NCBI RefSeq assembly: GCF_003255815.1
Contig: NC_037668.1
Span: forward strand, 88,899,451 to 88,963,450
Direction of reading: 5' to 3'
Length of the DNA: 64,000 bases
Origin: Theropithecus gelada
Taxonomy: Eukaryota; Chordata; Mammalia; Primates; Cercopithecidae
Positions 44,229-55,597 of the stretch are shown piece by piece. Within the stretch, counting starts at the first letter, position 1. The number at the start of each line of letters is the position of its first letter. The position numbers and the translations under genes are program-made. The notes under the pieces were generated by a model. It was not told the origin of the DNA. It worked only from the letters and a program-made list of their open reading frames with translations, and searched no databases.

Positions 44229-44536
44229 ATTTTTTTTTCTTTTTTTTTTTTTTTGAGATGGAGTCTTGCTCTGTCGCCCAGGCTGGAGTGCAGTGGCTTG
44301 ATCTTGGCTCACTGCAACCTCTGCCTCCCGGGCTCAAGCAATTCTCCTGCTTCAGCCTCCCAAGTAATTGGAATTACAGGCACCTGCCACCATGCCCGGC
44401 TAATTTTTGTATTTTTAGTAGAGACGGGGTTTCACCATTTTGGCCAGGCTGGTCTCGAACTCCTGACCGCAGGTGATCCTCCCGCCTCGGCCTCCCAAAG
44501 TGCTGGGATTACAGGCATTAGCCGCCGTGCCCGGCC
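44229..44536 (-). repeat. Full-length AluS, reverse
   Basis: T-rich tail, GAGATGGAGTCTTGCTCTGT, 'agtagagacggggtttcacc', 'ctcgaactcctgaccgcagg', ending 'ccgccgtgcccggcc'. It sits directly at the 3' end of the MIR above. Any target-site duplication is too worn to be certain. Confidence 0.97.
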
Positions 44537-44654
44537 TATAGAGGTAATTTTAAAGTGTCAAATAAGCACAAGGCAGCAAGGATCTTTGTTTATAGATAAA
44601 GACATTCTTTGGATACCTTTCATCAAATCAGTGTGGGCTATTCTTTGATAGGAG

Positions 44655-44785
44655 GGGCCTGGAACTGTGAGGCAGGAGAGAGGAACTGGAATCCCTGCCT
44701 CCCTAGTACCCGTTCTGTGCCTTTGGCCAAATCATCTCCTCTGGTCCCCTCTTGTGTCGTCTTTAAAATAAGGGTTTGACTTAGG
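44655..44785 (+). repeat. MIR SINE fragment
   Basis: 'ggaactggaatccctgcctc', 'tgcctttggccaaatcatct' and 'gtcgtctttaaaataagggt' match MIR core to 3' half. Confidence 0.6.
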
Positions 44786-44787
44786 TT

Positions 44788-44990
44788 AGTGCTTCTTAAA
44801 GGGTAGTTGCAAGACTAGCAGCATCAGCGTCACTTGGAAACTTGCTAGAAATACAGGTTAGATTCCCAGCCTCTTCCAAGACCTGGTGAATCAGAAACTC
44901 TAGGGGTGGGGTCCGGCAATCTGATTTCTAATGAGCCCTTCAGGTGATTCTGATGCAGCTAAATTTTGAGAAACTTTCTGAAGTGTCATC
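44788..44990 (+). mobile_element. MER5A-type hAT fragment
   Basis: 'agtgcttcttaaagggtagt', 'cagcatcagcgtcacttgga', 'ggtgaatcagaaactctagg', 'ggtggggtccggcaatctga' and 'ttcaggtgattctgatgcag' are the MER5A series, close to full length. Confidence 0.84.
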
Positions 44991-45479
44991 CAACTTTAAA
45001 ATGAGATATTTAAGCCTTCTCTTTATAGGTTCAGCCAACAGAAAGCCTATCTGTGTGATCTCTAGACACTTTCCCATCTCCCAGGTAGAGGAAGATTGGG
45101 GAATTGAACCTTCCGTGATTGTATTGCATTGAGCATGTGGTAAGGAGGACTGAACTCAGACGGTTAAAACCTCACCTCTCTGGAACTCAGAATAGATTAT
45201 AATTGCGTTGACTTACCCTGGTCTAGCTTATCCAGTTTTGGGGCTGCTTTAGTGGCCCACAAAAGCTGACTAATGCAGATGACTGTACACACTGAGAAAG
45301 TTCTCTTCCATTTTAGTTTCCTCCTTACTCTCTTCCTGTTCCCTGAATGGTTGTCATCATGATATAGCACCAAGTCACATTTTATAGACTTTTCAAGAAC
45401 TTTCAAAAGTTGATCACAATCTAGATTATTTGCATTGTTGTGAGATGAGGGGAGCTGAGAAAGTAAAAAACATGTTTGT

Positions 45480-45769
45480 TTTGTTTTGAGACAGAGCCTC
45501 ACTCTGTTGCCCAGGCTGGAGTGCAGTGGCACGATCTCAGCTCACTGCAACCTCTGCCTCCCGGGTTCAAGTGATTCTCCTGCCTCAGACTCCTGAGTAG
45601 CAGGGATTACAGGCACTGGCCACTATGCCCAGGTAATTTTTGTATTTTTAGTAGCGATGGGATTTCACCATATTGGACAGGCTGGTCTCGAACTCCTTAC
45701 CTCAAGGGATCTGCCCACCTTGGCCTCCCAAAGTGCTGGGATTACAGGTGTGCACCACCGTGTCCGGCA
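45480..45769 (-). repeat. AluS, reverse
   Basis: TTTGAGACAGAGCCTCACTC, 'aacctctgcctcccgggttc', 'ctcgaactccttacctcaag', ending 'gcaccaccgtgtccggc'. T-tail of the TTTG type. Confidence 0.96.
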
Positions 45770-46138
45770 GTACGTGTTTTTCTTAAAGTCATTTACAGTT
45801 ATATTTCCTGTATCTGCAGTTTTTGTTTGTTTGTACATTTGGAAATACATCTGAAAACTTACCAAGTTCAAGCGCTAGAGAGCACAATCTTTATGTGCAG
45901 AGAAGACCTCCTCAATGAGGTCTAACAGCTTCTGTTCTAGACACAAGTCTGATTTTTCATTCCAGAGCAGCGAATAAAGTCATAGTGGACAGCTGCTTCA
46001 GTCTGGAAACTAGAAACAAACAAGAGGTGTTAGCTGGCAGCTGAACAATGAAGAAAGACATGGAGACACTGTCAAAAGAGGTTGAGATGGATAGTAGCTT
46101 GAGATCCTCTCTTCCTCTCTAGACATGTGCCATACGCA

Positions 46139-46162
46139 ACACACACACACACACACACACAC
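46139..46162. repeat. (AC)n microsatellite
   Basis: Twelve AC dinucleotides. A C9 run follows at 46289-46297. Confidence 0.94.
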
Positions 46163-46724
46163 TTGCAGACAGTCTCTGACTTTCAACGGTTTGACTTTAT
46201 GATGAGTTTATCAGGATGTAACCCTGTCACAGGTTGAGGAGCATGTGCTATGTGTGTATGTGTATCCGTATACCTTTACATTTATACACCCCCCCCCATA
46301 ATCCTGTATACTTAAATTCCTAAATTGTTGTTTGGGTGTTCACTATATTGGAACACTTTAACTTGTGTTCTTATTGATATCTTTAGGAAAAGATTAAAGC
46401 AGTTTTCTGCATATAATAATATCAGTAACAAATTATGGAAGATTTTGCTCCAAAATGAGCTAATGTAGAAAACAGGTAGTTATTAAAGTGGTGAATGTAA
46501 GCAATTTTGTAAGTTTATAAAGTCATAGACATCTGTAGTTATGAAGGATGTCAGATAATTTTCTCTACTGGTTTGAAATATTATTTAAATAGGAATGTTT
46601 TCTTCAGGACCAAGTCTGTGGAGAAGCTATGTACATGTATGTATTTTTTTTAACTTGAAAAGTATGGGGGCACCGGTTTCATGTTATTAATAACTTTGGC
46701 CCATCTATTCTTTCTTCCAGAAGA

Positions 46725-46890
46725 AGCCCCAGTTGGAATCAGCCCCTAGAGCAAGGAGTCACCTGGGAAGCTTATTATATGCAGATTCTGATTCTGTGTG
46801 TCTGGGGAGGCACCCTAGACTCTGCATTTCAAATAAACTCCTAATGTGTTAAACATGCACTGGCCGCATTTTGAGAAGCAAGGCCCTGGA
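46725..46890 (+). mobile_element. MER5A-type hAT fragment
   Basis: 'agcaaggagtcacctgggaa', 'gcttattatatgcagattct', 'ctggggaggcaccctagact' and 'ctgcatttcaaataaactcc' match MER5A. The 5' start is diverged. Confidence 0.75.
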
Positions 46891-46914
46891 GGAAACTGTG
46901 CACATAGTTCGAAA

Positions 46915-47035
46915 ACCTTTGATGGGTTAACTTCTTCATGTTTCAAACGTGACAAGGCAGAGTTATAAATGATCTGCCAAAAGCCACATGCCTACCTGGA
47001 GTCTTGGGTCTTGGGAAGGCTCTGTTCTTCTACCC
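46915..47035 (-). repeat. Possible MIR, reverse orientation
   Basis: 'acaaggcagagttataaatg', 'atctgccaaaagccacatgc' and 'ctggagtcttgggtctt' loosely follow the reversed MIR middle ('gcccaaggtcacacagct'). Confidence 0.42.
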
Positions 47036-47039
47036 AAAG

Positions 47040-47815
47040 CCTGGGTGGGATGGCTGTGTCCTTAGCCTTTGGGCTGAATGAGGCATCCTAGTACCAGGGT
47101 TCCACAGGCACTATCCGTATCCTTAGTTTCTATCATGATAGATGATGCTGGGAACTTGTTCCTTTTAGCCCACTATCTGCCCAATGGAAAACAGTACTCT
47201 GAATCAGACCCCATGGAGGGTGGAACATTCTGATTAGCCAGCAAGGGCAGTTAGGCCTGTAGCTGTGGTGTCTGCTGCCACAGCAGAATGGATAAGCAGT
47301 TCTCAGCACCACCCCCCCAACATAATCCATAAAACTCTTTCAACCTTGTTTTTTTTTTTGCATGATGTCTAGTGTTTGCAAATGGAAAATGGCTGAGGAA
47401 AAACAGAGTGAAAGTTTATATAAAATATTTATACCTTAAAGATCTTTTATCTTGTGTCATTCAAGAGATAGAGAAGTGAAAAATGTATTGGGAGTACATT
47501 ATCAAGAGTACATTATAAATTTAAATCTCAGATTGAATAATACCAGCTGCTAATGTGTGGAGCTTTGGAAATGAGTCACTTTTGAATTTCAAGAACTTAC
47601 TGTACCAGGTCAGTTACACTTAAGAAGGAAGTGCCTTTTGAAAAAAGAAAAATCCTATACCGGAATCAGGACTTAAACTAATGGGCATTAAAAATCAAAT
47701 ATTTGACATAATACTCATGTTAGAATGTAGCTACATAGGAATAAGATGTAGGATCTGAGACACTTTATGGAATGTTTCTCAAAAATAATCAAATAATTTT
47801 GGTCTTTTCTTTGTG
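47040..47815. other. No gene or clear repeat seen
   Basis: A short GC-richer patch at 47200-47320 has no known motif. The rest is AT-rich. Confidence 0.5.
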
Positions 47816-47819
47816 AAGC

Positions 47820-48075
47820 AGTATAACCTGTGGTTAAGAGTTACGTGCCTTAGAAAGACTTAGATTTGAATTCTCTGTCTACTGCTTGTTAGCTGTGCCA
47901 TTTTGGATCAGTTCTTTTCTTTGAGACTCACTTTATTTTAAAGCAAAGGTTATATACCCACCTAATTGGTTTTTTTCTAAAGGATTAAGCATCATAGTAT
48001 TTGTAAAGCATTTAGCACTTTGTCTAGAATTTTATAGTTCCAGTAAATAGTAGCTATTTTTATCATTATTGTCAC
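47820..48075 (+). repeat. MIR SINE
   Basis: 'cagtataacctgtggttaag', 'gaaagacttagatttgaatt', 'cttgttagctgtgccatttt', 'ttgtaaagcatttagcactt' and 'tccagtaaatagtagctatt' run in MIR order over nearly its whole length. Confidence 0.72.
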
Positions 48076-48079
48076 TGTG

Positions 48080-48945
48080 ATATTGTTTTTAGACCTAACT
48101 AGTATCGCCTAGTTCTTTGGTGACCTAGTGGTGTGCTATGGAAGAAAAATTGGTGTGCCTGTTGGAAAAGTTAGTAGTTAGGAAAAAAAAGACATACTTT
48201 TTATAAGTGAGACTGTGACTATATTATGCTGGACATCTGCATTCTAACTAGCAAAACAAAATACTTTGTTGGTTTTCATGGTGCTTTGTTTTTATAATGC
48301 ATGAATATCTATTTTTGTATGCTGGAGTCTTAAAATGCTTGGAGCATCTAGAGAGGTAACTAAAGGACTGAAGTAGGCCATAGACATAGCAACAACCCAT
48401 GTCCTGTTGAAAGGCCATGAGTCCCAGTTGAGGCCCCTTGGCTCCAGCCAGTTGGTGCTGTGTGAAAATCTGGGCCCAGTGTTGTCAGTTCTTTTAATTT
48501 TTTCCTAAGAATCTGGAAGTGCAGATTTTTACATGAATCATAGGATGCTTTAAATAATTGCAGCTGTGTCTTGAGAATGCTGTTGGCTGCAAGAAACAAA
48601 AATTTTAGTTTAACAGTGGTTTAAACAAAGATTTTTTTTTTTCTTACATAGCAGTGAGTCCAGCAGTAATAGCTAGTGTTGTTTTATTTGCTCACTAATG
48701 CCAACAAGAATTTAGACACTTTCCATTTTCCTGTCCTGACATGCTTCATTTGTTGGCTTAAAAAAAAGTGCTTGTCATTTATGGTTGCCATATGTATGTC
48801 GAAGGTAGGATAATGAAGGAGATACATTAGATTAGGCTTATTTATTCCATTTATCAGGAAAGTGAAAACTTTTCCAGAAACTACACAGGAGATATCCCCT
48901 TATGATTTACTGGCCAAAACTGGGTTGTTCTGGCTGCAGGGAAGT
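48080..48945. other. No gene or clear repeat seen
   Basis: A 79-codon minus-strand frame at 48360-48599 shows no recognisable motif. Confidence 0.5.
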
Positions 48946-48966
48946 TTGGGAAAATGTCTCAAGCTT

Positions 48967-49267
48967 TCTTTTTTTCTTTTTTTTTTGAAACAGAGTCTTG
49001 CTCTGCCACCCAGGCTGGAGTTCAGTGGCGCGATCATGGCTCACTGCAAGCTCTGCCTCCCGGGTTCACACCATTCTCCTGCCTCAGCCTCCCGAGTAGC
49101 TGGGACTATAGGCGCCCGCCACCACACCCGGCTAATTTTTTGTATTTTTAGTGGAGACAGGGTTTCACCGTGTTAGCCAGGATGGTCTGGATCTCCTGAC
49201 CTCGTGATCCGCCCGCCTCAGCCTCTCAAAGTGCTGGGATTACAGGTGTGAGCCACCGTGCCCGGCC
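48967..49267 (-). repeat. Full-length AluY, reverse
   Basis: GAAACAGAGTCTTGCTCTGC, AluY-type 'tcactgcaagctctgcctc', 'gtgttagccaggatggtctg', 'gatctcctgacctcgtgat', ending 'gagccaccgtgcccggcc'. Target-site duplication AAATGTCTCAAGCTTTCT (18 bp, perfect) at 48952-48969 and 49268-49285. Confidence 0.98.
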
Positions 49268-49289
49268 AAATGTCTCAAGCTTTCTAGCC

Positions 49290-50665
49290 TCTACAGTGGG
49301 AGATGGTAAAGAAGCGGGAAATCGTTGTTGCATTTACTAGTGAACAGTTACTGTCTGGCACAGTAGCTAACTCAACATGAAACCCAACTGCAGGGCCTGA
49401 AGACCCTATGACCTGCGGTATTTATCACAAATCTTCAGATTGAGGATTATAAAGTGAAAGTATCTTTTGGGTGGAAAGGAGGAGAGTCGGAGAGGGAGCC
49501 GGTGCTTTATTTTTAATTTAAATGGTTTTGTATTATATAAGATAGGTCATTGCTAACAATGCGCAAACTGTTGAGGGAACGTTGTATAAATTTATTTCTT
49601 GGAAAAATTTATTTAGAGTTTTATTAGAGAAGCTAGAGAAGAAAATACCGTTTAATGTTATTTCCGTACTGCTACATTACATTTTAATATATAAATTACT
49701 CTTATTTTTTAAAAACAATGGATAAACTACACATCCCTTTAGTTGTTTTTATTCTGAGATAAATGCCTATTTAGTAAATCATTGTTATCTGATTTTGGTA
49801 ATCTCTATTAGAAATAAATCTCTTTTTATTAATATCTGTATACTTAGACACTGGGAAATTCTTGCAAAATGCTTTACAAAAGCAGCCATTTTAAGCTGAT
49901 TAAAAGTATATTCTATATGCATGTACGTAGTTGAAGTGCTACCAAACCACGTATGTATTTTAGTTAATTAAACTCAGGAATTATGGAAGTTTGAAGAACT
50001 CTAAATCACAGCTAAGAATGCACTAAAGGAAAACTATATCTGATTCCAGCAAATTGACTCGTGTGATATTTTTGCTTACACCTTTCTGCAGCTTAACTGC
50101 TGAGTTAGCTTTTCTTTAGTGTCCTTGACAAATTCAGGAAGCCGCCACGTGTAGATAAATTGAGAAAAATATTTCTGCCAATTTGATCCTGATCATTTCT
50201 TCTTGGGGTTATAAATTTGGGTTTTCATGATCTAGATGTTGGTGAAAAAAGAACCCCAGATAATGTGAAGGGTTACTCCTCAACATTACTATCATAAGTT
50301 TAGGGTCTGTGAGTTGGCTGCCTAATGAGTACCTAAAAGCATGGGAACCTTTACAACATATAATTCCAATACGTAATCACTTTGTCAGGCTGAGCAAGTT
50401 AGTGGAATCTTTAGTAATACTAGGATAATTAAATAAGCTATAGGATAAAAGCCAAAACTATTTTATTAGGGAAGACTATGCTTAGACAGTCTTTTAGAAT
50501 GATTGCATGGGTATATAGATATGAGAACCAGTCTGCTATTCCAAATAATCTAGTTAGGATTAAAAAGAAAAATTTTGTCCCGATGCCGTATGAAAATAGT
50601 AGGATTATAATTATTGCTTTGTTTTAATAGGGGACTTTTTTAGAGACAAGGAAGAAAAGAGTAGG
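49290..50665. other. No gene or clear repeat seen
   Basis: Start of an 8-kb Alu-free block. Very AT-rich with no open frame of note. Confidence 0.55.
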
Positions 50666-50669
50666 GAAA

Positions 50670-50925
50670 CCTATCTGCGTAGGAAAATATAGTACATTTC
50701 CATTCAGTGTCTACCTATAATGTGAGAGAGATTATGCCAGATGCATTGAAATTGCTCTCTTTAATCTTCATACCAATCTTATAAATTAGCTTTTGTTACC
50801 ACGGTTTCCTTGATGAGGATACCAAGTCCACACCAAATGACTTGCCTAAGACATGAAGTCAGTACATTTTGGAGTTGAGCTTTGAACTCAGCTCCGTCTG
50901 TGTTCCATACTCATTTCTTTTCCCT
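50670..50925 (-). repeat. MIR SINE, reverse orientation
   Basis: 'agtgtctacctataatgtga', 'aattgctctctttaatcttc', 'tgatgaggataccaagtcca', 'atgacttgcctaagacatga' and 'gagctttgaactcagctccg' follow the reversed MIR order. Confidence 0.67.
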
Positions 50926-51144
50926 GTATCAGAAGATCCACCCACACCGGCCAACTGAGAAGAAAAATAGCAGATGGGCTTAAATATGGGTAAATGTATG
51001 ATAATGTACTTGGTGAAGAAACATCCACCAAACTACTTATAGTTACTTACAGTTTATAGACTCTTAGGTATTAATTTTAACTCATGAAAGAAACCTGGGA
51101 GTCATAGTAAAGGCTGTCTCTCAGCATGACTGTTGGCTTTTCCC

Positions 51145-51240
51145 TACAGTCAGTTCAGGAGGGTTTATTGAGGACCTACTTTGTGTAAGGATAAAAAGAT
51201 AGTGTTCTTGTACTTAAAGAACTTACATCTTTTTCCGTAA
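51145..51240 (-). repeat. L2 3'-end relic
   Basis: 'gagggtttattgaggaccta' and 'ctttgtgtaaggata' then 'ttaaagaacttacatc' fit the reversed L2 tail. Confidence 0.52.
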
Positions 51241-51249
51241 GACATTTCT

Positions 51250-53430
51250 TGTGTTCCCATAGTAAGAAAGATACCCTGTAAAAACTTCTTTAATCTATAC
51301 CTCAATCTGTATATGGCAAGGAAGATAGATGAGTGTACTCATGTATGATTGTGTACTGATTTGGAGTATGTTTTGGAAATGAAGACTAGAAGTTTTACTT
51401 TAAAATAAGGTTACTTTTCTCTAAAGGAGGCATTTTCATTGTGGAGTCATTATTATATTATTTCATAGCTATTAAAATTTGCTATCTTGATGCTTGGTTA
51501 TTCACTGAAAGGAATGAAATATTTATTAAGGTCATATTACTGTTGTGTACAAAGGGAGCCACAGGGTGATTTTTATGCTGTGCTTTTTTGGTAGCAGTGT
51601 TTCTGCTGGGTTGCATCAATGTCTGTGGATTTTATTGATTATAATTAAGTCAGTCTGCATTGTCTCGAAGAATTTACATGGCTTTAAAAATCAATCTCTC
51701 ACATACTCATTTTTTGAAATAATTTGAAAAAGGATCTCAGTAGAAGGGACAAATCTACAACTATTAATCCTGTTGTTATTTATTTGAGCCCAAAATGGTA
51801 TTATTTCTCGTTAAAACATTTGCAGGTTTTAGGTGTTATGATCCTTTTAGTTTTCTTTATAATTTCATTTTCTCTACCACCAAGCTTTCAAAGGCATTTT
51901 ACAGCTTATTTTTATCTCTGGTAGATTTCTGGGTATGCCTGGCAAAACCCCTAGCTCAAATCCTGAAGGTTATTTAAATTCCAATGTTGGATGCTCTCCA
52001 CATATATAGATTTTGATGTACACTTAATAAGATTAGGAAGATTTTATGCCAGTTGATACCTTGCATGTACATGATGGATCAGATAAAAGACCATCAGAGG
52101 GCTAGTGGGTCTGGGCTTCGATTGCAGGTAGTAGGGAACATTGTCAGAGCTTTTTTATTAACAGGTTATTGTGTTACTTTAGGTATACATTTTTAGGCCA
52201 AGTTTAGCACATATATTTATGTTAACTATTGGGGCATTAATAATCATATAAGCTTGTGGAATTAACCCACACAGATATAGAAAAGCAAAGCCCTAATCAG
52301 TAGTGCAAAGACCAGTTGTGATTTTTAAAAACCACTGCTTCTGTGGAAGTGCAAGCATTGATTTATGTTTACATTATTTTTCTAAAGCAACTGATTTCAG
52401 TGACACCTACTTCTGCCTAAATTGGCTATCTCTGCATGTGCATGTATGTGAAAGGTATATATTGAGAGAAATATTTGAAAAGGTAATAGTTTTTGAAATA
52501 AAAAATACCCTAGTAAATTGCCCTTTTATGATGGGGAATGGTTAAATAAAAGTAGAACAGCATTATTTATAACATTAGCTAGGATTAAATATACAGCTGG
52601 GTGAGACTTTGTTTGTTTGGAATTTCTTAAAGGAATTAGCTTCAGTTTCCTAAACTAGAGATATGTGGAGATTATGAACACCAACATACTCTTATGACCT
52701 TGATTTTTGAAAGTGTTCAATGAAAAATTCTTGAATTATATTAATTAAAATTCAAAATATATTTGGAATACTCCAGGACTACTTCTAGGATGGCGGTTAT
52801 GTATCTCTTTTCTAAGGGTTTAAAAATTAAGCCCTGGCTATAGCAATCTTGATGTTGTCTACAAAACCACAGCTGTGGTCACAGTTTTTTGAAAACTTAA
52901 TTATGAATGGCTGTTAAATATTTTTCATTTACCAACTTATCAGCATTTTCTTTTTTGCAGCAAGACTCGCTTCCTTTGCTTATGGAAGGCCTAAGTTTGT
53001 TTAGAAAACAAAGTCTGTCTTATCATAATTTTGTTGGTGAGAAGATGCAACTATATAAAACAAAGAACAAACCTGTGAAACTTCTGCTCCTCCTATCAGA
53101 CTCTGTTTGTGGGAAGCCTAAATGCATAAAATAGCAACTTGTTAAACTTAGCCTTGACTCTGTTTAAGGGGATATTTTATTTGCAAAATTTAGTCCATTC
53201 CTCCCTAAAGGAAAAAAAGTCATTTTAGTGGATCTTGAAAGCTTTTAGATAAATATTCCAAGCTTTTTTTCCCCTGCTGCTGCAAGCTTAAAAGGCAACA
53301 TAGAAGGTCTGAAGCCTGGTTTTTCCAGCTGTGTAACAAGCACAGAAGAGAAGATTCTAAATATTTACTCCTTTTTCCTTCCCACTATTCTGTGTTCCAG
53401 TCAAACTTGATTTCTTGCTGTTTGTTTTCA
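51250..53430. other. AT-rich block, no proven gene
   Basis: Several T-rich frames of 60-80 codons are phantom frames in low-complexity sequence. The only exon-like stretch is at 52961-53036. Confidence 0.5.
52961..53036 (+). other. 76-base exon-like stretch (speculative)
   Basis: Best splice-like borders in the window: acceptor CAGCATTTTCTTTTTTGCAG and donor GTTG|GTGAGA. Exactly one frame is open, reading QDSLPLLMEGLSLFRK and nine further residues; the other two frames contain stops. No relative recognised. It could be a cryptic exon, an exon of a non-coding transcript, or chance. Confidence 0.15.
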
Positions 53431-53439
53431 GGTCACTTC

Positions 53440-53620
53440 TCACCCTGCATTCTCTTAGTTTGTCCCCCCCAGGAATGCTCTTCTTTCCATCCTCACATCT
53501 CTGTCCGATGGAATCCTATTTGTCCTTCAGTCTGCATTTTAAATGCTACCAGCTATTCCTGAAGACTTTATGGACACCCCCAACTGAATGTGGAAAGGGG
53601 TCCACAATTTCCAGTGCAAT
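53440..53620 (+). repeat. L2 LINE relic
   Basis: 'ccaggaatgctcttctttcc', 'gaatcctatttgtccttcag' and 'ctattcctgaagactttatg' resemble inner L2 (for example the 'ctggaacgctcttcc' and 'atccttcaggtctcagc' phrases). Confidence 0.58.
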
Positions 53621-53694
53621 TATCTTACCTACTTTTTGCCTGGGCTCAGTATTCTCATTCTACATTGTGTTTTAGGTGTTCGTGTACACAGTAA

Positions 53695-53790
53695 TGTTCA
53701 GTAGTCAACAGATATTTATTAAATGCCCCTTATTGTCAAACACTATATTACTTACTGGGGAAAGTGAATGGTTTAAAACATGGCTCATGA
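53695..53790 (-). repeat. Possible L2 3'-end relic
   Basis: 'agtcaacagatatttattaa', 'atgccccttattgtcaaaca' and 'cttactggggaaagtgaatg' parallel the reversed L2 tail. It lies between two forward L2 pieces. Confidence 0.48.
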
Positions 53791-53804
53791 TGTCAGTAAC
53801 CTCT

Positions 53805-53950
53805 TGTTTTTGTTCTCCCCAACTTGGTTGTGAATTCCCAATAGATAGAAATGGCCTTATAATTCTTTGGTGTCGTCTGCGAATCCTGGCTTCTTGCACA
53901 TAGTAGCTGCTCAAGAAATGGTCATTGAGCCATATTAGTTGAATAAACCA
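53805..53950 (+). repeat. L2 LINE 3' end
   Basis: 'ggttgtgaattcccaataga', 'cttgcacatagtagctgctc' and 'aagaaatggtcattgagcc' then GTTGAATAAA give the forward L2 tail. Confidence 0.62.
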
Positions 53951-55088
53951 GTTCTCTTCTGATTGAATTCGAACAGCAAAGATTTTTGGCTTTCTTCTTT
54001 GGTATTTAAATAAAAGTAATGTTATGTGTTCTATTTGCAATTATAATGTGATTTTTGGTGGTACAGAAAGGAAGATTTTTCCCATTACCCCTACCATGTA
54101 GTCGTTGGGCATTTGTTCTTTGTTTGGAAGGCATGGTAAATTAGCATAGGTCAGGCAGTCAATTTTATTGAGTACCTGTAGGCACTGTGTTGGCCTCCTC
54201 ATCTGGCTATATAGAGCTACCCTGGAGATCTTCATGCATAGACAACTGTCTGACTGCAACCTCTGGACACCATCAGCTGTGGCTTTCATCAAGTTCCCAA
54301 AGGCATCCTTGACCCCAGAGGTTAAGTGAATGAATCTCACACCTGTCTCCCTGAAAGAGTTCTAAAATGTCAGTGGCATTTGGACAGGTTCACAGCTACT
54401 CTGATCCATAGCATTTTCTAGAACTTCCTTTTACCTAGATGGGGGAGGAGGAATGCCTGTGAACTTGAGCTGACCTTCAAGATGCTGTAGGGCTCCTGGG
54501 CAAATTATGGACAAGACCTACATTGTTAGGATAGGCCCAGAAATCCAGCTTGCTAATAAATAGCCTTGGGAGGTGCTCACAGTCTCGTCATAGTGTTTGG
54601 CATTTCCCTGTACTCTAGCCTGTGTAGGATTTCTAGATGCTTAGGACTGTAACCAAACTTGAACTCTTGCCTGGAAATATGCTCTCCCCCGCACCCCCAT
54701 ACCTTTTTTGCCATCTAAATGACAAGGATACCTATCAGTAACATTTTGAACTTTCCTACAAAATTGCATTACTCGTGGTGTATAGTAGGAAGTATTTCTT
54801 TACCTTGGAACTTTAGAAGAGGGTCTGGACTGAGCAAAAATTCGTGTCCCTGCCTTTTTAACGGCTGGACACTTATCACAAAGCTGTGCCAACATCAGTG
54901 ATGGTGCACCCACAAAGGTGTTTGGTCTTGATAAGCTTCTAGAGAAGTAGACTTTGTTGTTGTTTTAAACAGTAATGAACTGTTAATAAAAAAAAAGAGA
55001 CATTCTTTCTTAAATAGAAAAGGGCAGAAAGTTTATAGAGAATAATGTCTAACTTGCTAATGCAGTGTTTGCCTTTGCTCTGTGGCAT

Positions 55089-55093
55089 GTGTG

Positions 55094-55126
<33 letters not shown>

Positions 55127-55127
55127 T
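55089..55127. repeat. (GT)n microsatellite, one interruption
   Basis: About 19 GT units broken once by GC at 55099-55101. The longest dinucleotide array in the window and a likely polymorphic marker. Confidence 0.97.
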
Positions 55128-55571
55128 TATGTAGGCATGCCTACGTGGCTGCTTGTGTTAATACTTAGTATAAAGCCTCGAAATGGATACCAGATTGGCT
55201 ATGTAACCTTGGAAGATGTATTTACACTCTCAGTTTCTTTTATTCCCCATCTTTTATTCAAATGGTGTTTATTATATTCTCTGAAACTGTTAAATGAAAA
55301 GGACTGTGGAAAAATTCTAAAATGCTAAAATTATTCCAGACTAAAAAAGTATTACAATAGGATGATGATGTTTAACCCATCTACTTGAAATAAAAAGCCA
55401 AGCAAATCGAAATGTGATATATTTTAGAAGGTATTTCTTAGAGAAAAAAATGTTTAATGTTCCTTCGAGACTGCCATTATTCACTGTATTTTTATTTTAA
55501 GCATAATTAGGAAATATTTTGAAAGCAATCAAGTAACTGTAGTGACATTTTTTTCTCTGGTTGAGTCTAGG

Positions 55572-55597
55572 GATAACAACAGATAACTGTTATCTGT
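55572..55597. promoter_or_regulatory. Palindromic double GATA motif plus a third
   Basis: ACAGATAAC-T-GTTATCTGT (55579-55597) is a perfect 19-bp palindrome holding AGATAA and its inverse TTATCT. A third GATAAC lies seven bases upstream at 55572-55577. Motif density is unusual but functional meaning is inference only. Confidence 0.3.
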
